Shown here: positions 60,843 to 64,000 of the stretch, piece by piece
Layout: each line of letters starts with the position of its first letter
Numbering within the stretch: the first letter of the stretch is position 1
Notes under the pieces: generated by a model
Seen by the model: only the letters and a program-made list of their open reading frames with translations
Databases searched by the model: none
Told to the model about the DNA's origin: nothing
Translations under genes and position numbers: made by a program
NCBI RefSeq assembly: GCF_014202475.1
Contig: NZ_JACHGV010000005.1
Span: 372,001-436,000, forward strand
DNA: 64,000 nt
Direction: 5' to 3'
Origin: Streptomyces paradoxus
GTDB taxonomy: Bacteria > Actinomycetota > Actinomycetes > Streptomycetales > Streptomycetaceae

Positions 60843-61118
60843 ATGATGCACACCACCGTGGGGTGGCACGTCGAGATGGAGTTCACGGAGGACGACCAGC
60901 ACACGCGAGCGGCCGCGATGGTCCGCCTGCCCGACGGTACCGAGGTACGGGCGCACGGCCACGCGAGCCGGCACCGGACCGACGCCAATCAGCCGAGGGT
61001 CGGGGAGGAGATCGCCGGGGCGAGGGCGCTCAACGAACTCGCCATGCGGTTGCTGACCAAAGCCCACGAGGAGATCGACCAGGCGTCCGGCCGGACCTCG
61101 CACCCCATCCATGTCTAG
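60843..61118 (+). CDS. DUF1876 (dsRBD-fold) protein
   Basis: 91 residues of the DUF1876 family common in actinomycetes, which adopts a dsRBD-like fold. Conserved text: GWHVEMEFTEDDQHTRAAAM, EVRAHGHASRH, EIAGARALNELAMRLL. GGAGGTGA precedes the ATG pair at 60843/60846. Function unknown. It is convergent with the serine hydrolase gene, 6 nt apart. Confidence 0.88.
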   Translation: MMHTTVGWHVEMEFTEDDQHTRAAAMVRLPDGTEVRAHGHASRHRTDANQPRVGEEIAGARALNELAMRLLTKAHEEIDQASGRTSHPIHV

Positions 61119-61124
61119 CGGCTT

Positions 61125-62288
61125 CTAGAGGTCCAGCACTCCCCGCACGGCCCGCACCAGCCCCTGTGCCCGCGGGTCCGCCGTCACGGTCTTGCGGAAG
61201 CCGTTGGTGACGTAGCCGAAGGCGATTCCCGTCTCCGGGTCGGCGAAGCCCAGGGCACCGCCGCGCCCCGGGTGGCCGAAGGAGCCCGGGGTGAGGAGCG
61301 GCGACGCGCTGCCGTGCAGCATGTAGCCGAGGCCGAAGCGGGTGCCGACCACCAGGACCCGGTCGGGGCCCGCCGACTCCTCGGCCCGGGCCAGTTCCAC
61401 CGTCTGCGGTGTGAACAGGCGGGCGGCGCCGGCCGTGTCGCCGATCAGGGTCGCGTAGAAACGGGCCAGTCCGTCCGCCGTCGCCACGGCGTTCGTCGCG
61501 GGCAGGGCGGCCGCGCGGTAGGCGGGGTCGTTCTGGTCGGGGAAGGGGGAGATCGCGGCGAACGCCCGGCGGGTGAGGGAGGCCGGGTCCTCGTAGGCCT
61601 CGGTGACCGACCGCTTCGGGCGGGCCCGCAGACCACCGGTCCGCTCGGCCCCCTCGACGCGGCCCACCCGCCCGGCCCGGCCGGCCTCCGACTCCGGCAG
61701 GCCGAGCCAGAGATCCAGGCCCAGCGGGCCGGTGACCTGGGAGGCGAGCCACGCCCCGGTGCCCTGCCCGGTCACGCGCCGCACGAGCTCGTCGAGCAGC
61801 CAGCCGTAGGTGAGCGCGTGGTACCCGTGGTCGGTGCCGGGCTCCCAGACCGGGGCCTGCGCGGCGACGGCCTCCGGGCCCTTCAACGGGTCGAGGGCGT
61901 CCTGCGGGGTGAGCGGCCGGTCGAGGACCGGCAGCCCGGCGCGGTGGTTCAGCACGTGCCGGACCAGCACCCGCTCCTTGCCCCGCGCCTTGAACTCGGG
62001 CCAGTAGTGCCCCACCGGCGCGTCCAGGTCCAGCTGTCCGCGCTGGTGCAGCAGCAGGAGTACGGCGGCGGCGACCCCCTTCGTCGCCGAGCGCACGACC
62101 TGGGCGGTGCCGCGCTCCCAGGGGGCCGTGCCGTCGACGTCCCTGGTGCCGCCCCAGAGATCGACGACCTGCTGCCCGTCCCGGTAGACGGCGACCGCCG
62201 CGCCCCGGTCCCCGAGCGTCTCGAAGTTCCTTACGAACGCGTCCCTCACCGGCTCGAAGCCCTCGGCCACTGTGCCGTGCACGTCCAC
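61125..62288 (-). CDS. Serine hydrolase of the beta-lactamase/EstB family
   Basis: 387 residues. It has the class C beta-lactamase-like SxxK motif (RSATKGVAA, nucleophile Ser), a Tyr in the YHALTYGWLLDELV region and a C-terminal GHPGRGGALGFADPETGIAFGY in place of the KTG box. Cytosolic, with no signal peptide, so more likely an esterase or carboxypeptidase-like enzyme than a resistance beta-lactamase. It lies downstream of ohr on the same strand (42 nt). Confidence 0.88.
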   Translation of the reverse strand: MDVHGTVAEGFEPVRDAFVRNFETLGDRGAAVAVYRDGQQVVDLWGGTRDVDGTAPWERGTAQVVRSATKGVAAAVLLLLHQRGQLDLDAPVGHYWPEFKARGKERVLVRHVLNHRAGLPVLDRPLTPQDALDPLKGPEAVAAQAPVWEPGTDHGYHALTYGWLLDELVRRVTGQGTGAWLASQVTGPLGLDLWLGLPESEAGRAGRVGRVEGAERTGGLRARPKRSVTEAYEDPASLTRRAFAAISPFPDQNDPAYRAAALPATNAVATADGLARFYATLIGDTAGAARLFTPQTVELARAEESAGPDRVLVVGTRFGLGYMLHGSASPLLTPGSFGHPGRGGALGFADPETGIAFGYVTNGFRKTVTADPRAQGLVRAVRGVLDL

Positions 62289-62330
62289 GCCCGTACTCCT
62301 CGCTCGCCGCTGTGCTCGTGGTGCTCCCCT

Positions 62331-62777
62331 CTAGCCAAGCAGGATGGTCACGTCGATGTTCCCGCGGGTCGCGTTCGAGTACGGGCACACCTCATGGGCC
62401 GCGTCCACCAGCCTGGTCGCCAGGTCCGGGTCGACGACCGGCAGCGAGACGCTGAGGGCGACCGCTAGGCCGTAGCCGCGCTGCCGGTTGGGGCCGATGC
62501 CGACCTTCGCGGCGACCGTGGAGCCGGTCAGGTCGTAGCCCTCGCGGTTGCCGACGAGGATCAGGGCGTTGTGGAAGCAGGCGCTGTAGCCGGCCGCGAA
62601 GAGCTGTTCCGGGTTGGTGCCGTTGCCGTCGCCGCCGAGCTGCGGGGGCATGGCGACCTTGAGGTCGATCTGACCGTCCTGGCTGGTGACATAGCCGTCG
62701 CGACCACCGTGGGCGGTGGCCTCCGCCACGAACATGATCTTCGTCGGGCGGGTGTCGACGGCGGGGCCGTCAGTCAT
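62331..62777 (-). CDS. ohr: Organic hydroperoxide resistance protein Ohr
   Basis: 148 residues of the Ohr/OsmC family; a thiol peroxidase that reduces organic and fatty-acid hydroperoxides. The reactive cysteines are Cys67 in GYSACFHNAL and Cys131 in HEVCPYSNAT. ATG 62777 follows GGGGGAGG. It lies 101 nt downstream of the OhrR regulator in the same direction. Confidence 0.94.
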   Translation of the reverse strand: MTDGPAVDTRPTKIMFVAEATAHGGRDGYVTSQDGQIDLKVAMPPQLGGDGNGTNPEQLFAAGYSACFHNALILVGNREGYDLTGSTVAAKVGIGPNRQRGYGLAVALSVSLPVVDPDLATRLVDAAHEVCPYSNATRGNIDVTILLG

Positions 62778-62825
62778 GCTGTCCTCCCCCGGAACCAAGT
62801 GCGCACAAACACATCGTGCACAAGG

Positions 62826-62837
62826 TACTGGCCAGTA
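62826..62837. promoter_or_regulatory. Palindrome between ohrR and ohr
   Basis: TACTGG-CCAGTA, a perfect 12-bp palindrome, with a further CCAGTAACTGG overlap, 49 nt upstream of the ohr start. It is a probable OhrR operator. Confidence 0.55.
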
Positions 62838-62878
62838 ACTGGCTTGTCATACCAGGGGGTCACAACGAGGGATAACCC

Positions 62879-63340
62879 TCAGCGGGCCCGGTCCGCCGCC
62901 GACTCCGCCCGCTCGGCCAGCCGCCACAGCTCCGCCCGCAGCCGCCCGGCCTCCGTCCCGTCGAGCCCCGTCGCCGCCATCAGCGCGCCGGGCACCCGCC
63001 CCGCCCGCTCCCGGAGTTCCTCCCCGCGCCCCGTCACGGCCACGAGCACCGACCGCTCGTCCCGCGCCGACCGCTCACGCCGGACCAGACCGGCCGCCTC
63101 CAGCCGCTTCAGCAGCGGCGAGACCGTGCCGTAGTCGAGGCGCAGGGCCGCGGCCAGCTCCTTCACCGTCGTCTCACCGCGCTCCCAGAGGACCAGCAGC
63201 ACCAGGTACTGGGGGTAGGTGAGGCCCAGGTCGTCGAGGAGCGGGCGGTACGCCGCCGTCACCGCGCGCTGGGCGGCGTACAGCGCGAAGCACAGCTGGT
63301 CGTCCAGCAGCGGTGGTCCGGTGCTCTCCTCGTTCGTCAC
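62879..63340 (-). CDS. ohrR: OhrR-type MarR regulator
   Basis: 153 residues, GTG start. N-terminal LLDDQLCFALYAAQRAV contains the peroxide-sensing Cys17 of OhrR; the MarR HTH follows (TTVKELAAALRLDYGTVSPLLKRLEAAGLV) and a wing RSARDERSV. Oxidation of this cysteine by organic peroxides releases the repressor from the ohr promoter. It lies 10 nt downstream of the ABC ATPase gene and could also be read from there. Confidence 0.93.
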   Translation of the reverse strand: MTNEESTGPPLLDDQLCFALYAAQRAVTAAYRPLLDDLGLTYPQYLVLLVLWERGETTVKELAAALRLDYGTVSPLLKRLEAAGLVRRERSARDERSVLVAVTGRGEELRERAGRVPGALMAATGLDGTEAGRLRAELWRLAERAESAADRAR

Positions 63341-63350
63341 GCGGCCATTG

Positions 63351-64000
63351 TCACGGACGGGCCGGAGCCGCCGGGACGGAACGCGGATCGAAGCCGAACG
63401 GCAGCTCCAGACGGTGGGCCCGCATCAGCTCCTCGTCCGAGAGCAGCTCGCCGGTCGGCCCGTCGGCCGCGATCACCCCGTCGCTGAGGATCAGGGAGCG
63501 CGGGCACAGCTCCAGGGCGTAGGGCAGGTCGTGCGTGACCATCAGCACGGTCACGTCCAGGGAGCGCAGGATGTCCGCCAGTTCGCGGCGCGAGGCCGGG
63601 TCGAGGTTGGAGGACGGCTCGTCCAGCACGAGGATGTCCGGCTCCATGGCCAGCACGGTCGCGACGGCCACCCGGCGGCGCTGCCCGAAGGAGAGGTGGT
63701 GCGGCGGACGGTCCCTGAACTCCGCCATGCCGACCCGCTCCAGGGCCCGCTGCACGCGGTCCTCCAGCTCCGGCCCCTTCAGCCCGGCAGCCGCCGGCCC
63801 GAATGCCACGTCCTCCCGGACCGTCGGCATGAACAGCTGGTCGTCCGGGTCCTGGAAGACGATGCCGACCCGGCGCCTGACCTCGGCCATGTTCCGCCGG
63901 TCCACGGGCAGCCCGGCGACCTTCACCGTGCCGGCGCCGCCGGTCAGGATGCCGTTCAGGTGCAGCACGAGGGTCGTCTTGCCGGCGCCGTTCGGCCCGA
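63351..64000 (-). CDS. ECF-type (cobalt/nickel or vitamin) ABC transporter ATPase, start outside window
   Basis: The visible 216 residues run from within the Walker A loop (GPNGAGKTT, encoded at the window edge) to the C-terminus. Q-loop GIVFQDPDDQLFMPTV, ABC signature LSFGQRRRVAVA, Walker B DILVLDEPSSNLDP and the switch His in VTHDLPYA are all present. The QDPDDQLF form of the Q-loop is typical of CbiO/EcfA ATPases. The permease and substrate-binding partners should lie upstream, beyond 64000. Confidence 0.92.
   Translation of the reverse strand, partial: GPNGAGKTTLVLHLNGILTGGAGTVKVAGLPVDRRNMAEVRRRVGIVFQDPDDQLFMPTVREDVAFGPAAAGLKGPELEDRVQRALERVGMAEFRDRPPHHLSFGQRRRVAVATVLAMEPDILVLDEPSSNLDPASRRELADILRSLDVTVLMVTHDLPYALELCPRSLILSDGVIAADGPTGELLSDEELMRAHRLELPFGFDPRSVPAAPARP

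Overview
The window is high-GC chromosomal DNA from a Streptomyces-type actinomycete. The support is the strong G/C third-position bias, frequent GTG/TTG starts, 4-bp ATGA/GTGA gene overlaps, a group-2 HrdD-type sigma factor and a SepX-type division gene. From about 7.8 kb rightward it reads as conserved core chromosome. The first 7.8 kb is accessory.

Left accessory region (1-7.9 kb): the 3' part of a CHAT-domain (caspase-like) peptidase overlaps an unrecognised 222-residue partner. Small orphan genes follow, including a GYD-domain protein. Next comes a decayed integrative element of about 3.1 kb, bounded by a degenerate copy of a tRNA 3' half (4798-4842) and the intact tRNA-Arg(CCU) (7841-7916). 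Inside it are a frameshifted membrane protein, an HNH nuclease and the C-terminal stump of a tyrosine integrase.

Regulators and exporters (8-21 kb): a tandem-fused double IclR regulator, a secreted M6-like metalloprotease, TetR + DHA2 exporter, MarR divergent from a DODA-type dioxygenase, an acetyltransferase divergent from hrdD (which has a SigR-like promoter), TetR, and a WYL regulator divergent from a second DHA2 exporter. Intergenic spacers here are unusually rich in short tandem duplications.

Sugar, envelope and stress genes (21-39 kb): a fruR-fruK-fruA-like operon, a DUF6227-like protein, a lipoprotein L,D-transpeptidase, a P1 peptidase, an LtrA-like protein, mscL, a CpaB/SAF protein, an MTA phosphorylase, an FmdB/Ruc-like zinc-ribbon protein preceded by a CIRCE element, an MFS transporter, a K+/H+ antiporter and a large penicillin-acylase-family hydrolase.

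Conserved galU-moeA-moaC-mog-rimJ-sepX block (39-45.7 kb): a 5-formyl-THF cyclo-ligase gene is divergent from it and tRNA-Ala(CGC) closes it. The pairing of a MoeA (Glp-like) gene with a SepX/GlpR-type membrane protein matches a known actinobacterial cell-division locus.

Right part (45.7-64 kb): an acetyltransferase, exonuclease III, a MerR regulator divergent from a three-gene FMO/hydrolase/SDR operon that resembles mycobacterial mymA, a Tricorn-like protease, TetR-MMPL with duplicated operators, an FdhA-like dehydrogenase, a YbaK-like protein + EamA pair, a DUF1876 protein, a serine beta-lactamase-like hydrolase, ohr-ohrR, and the start-truncated ATPase of an ECF-type transporter that runs off the end.
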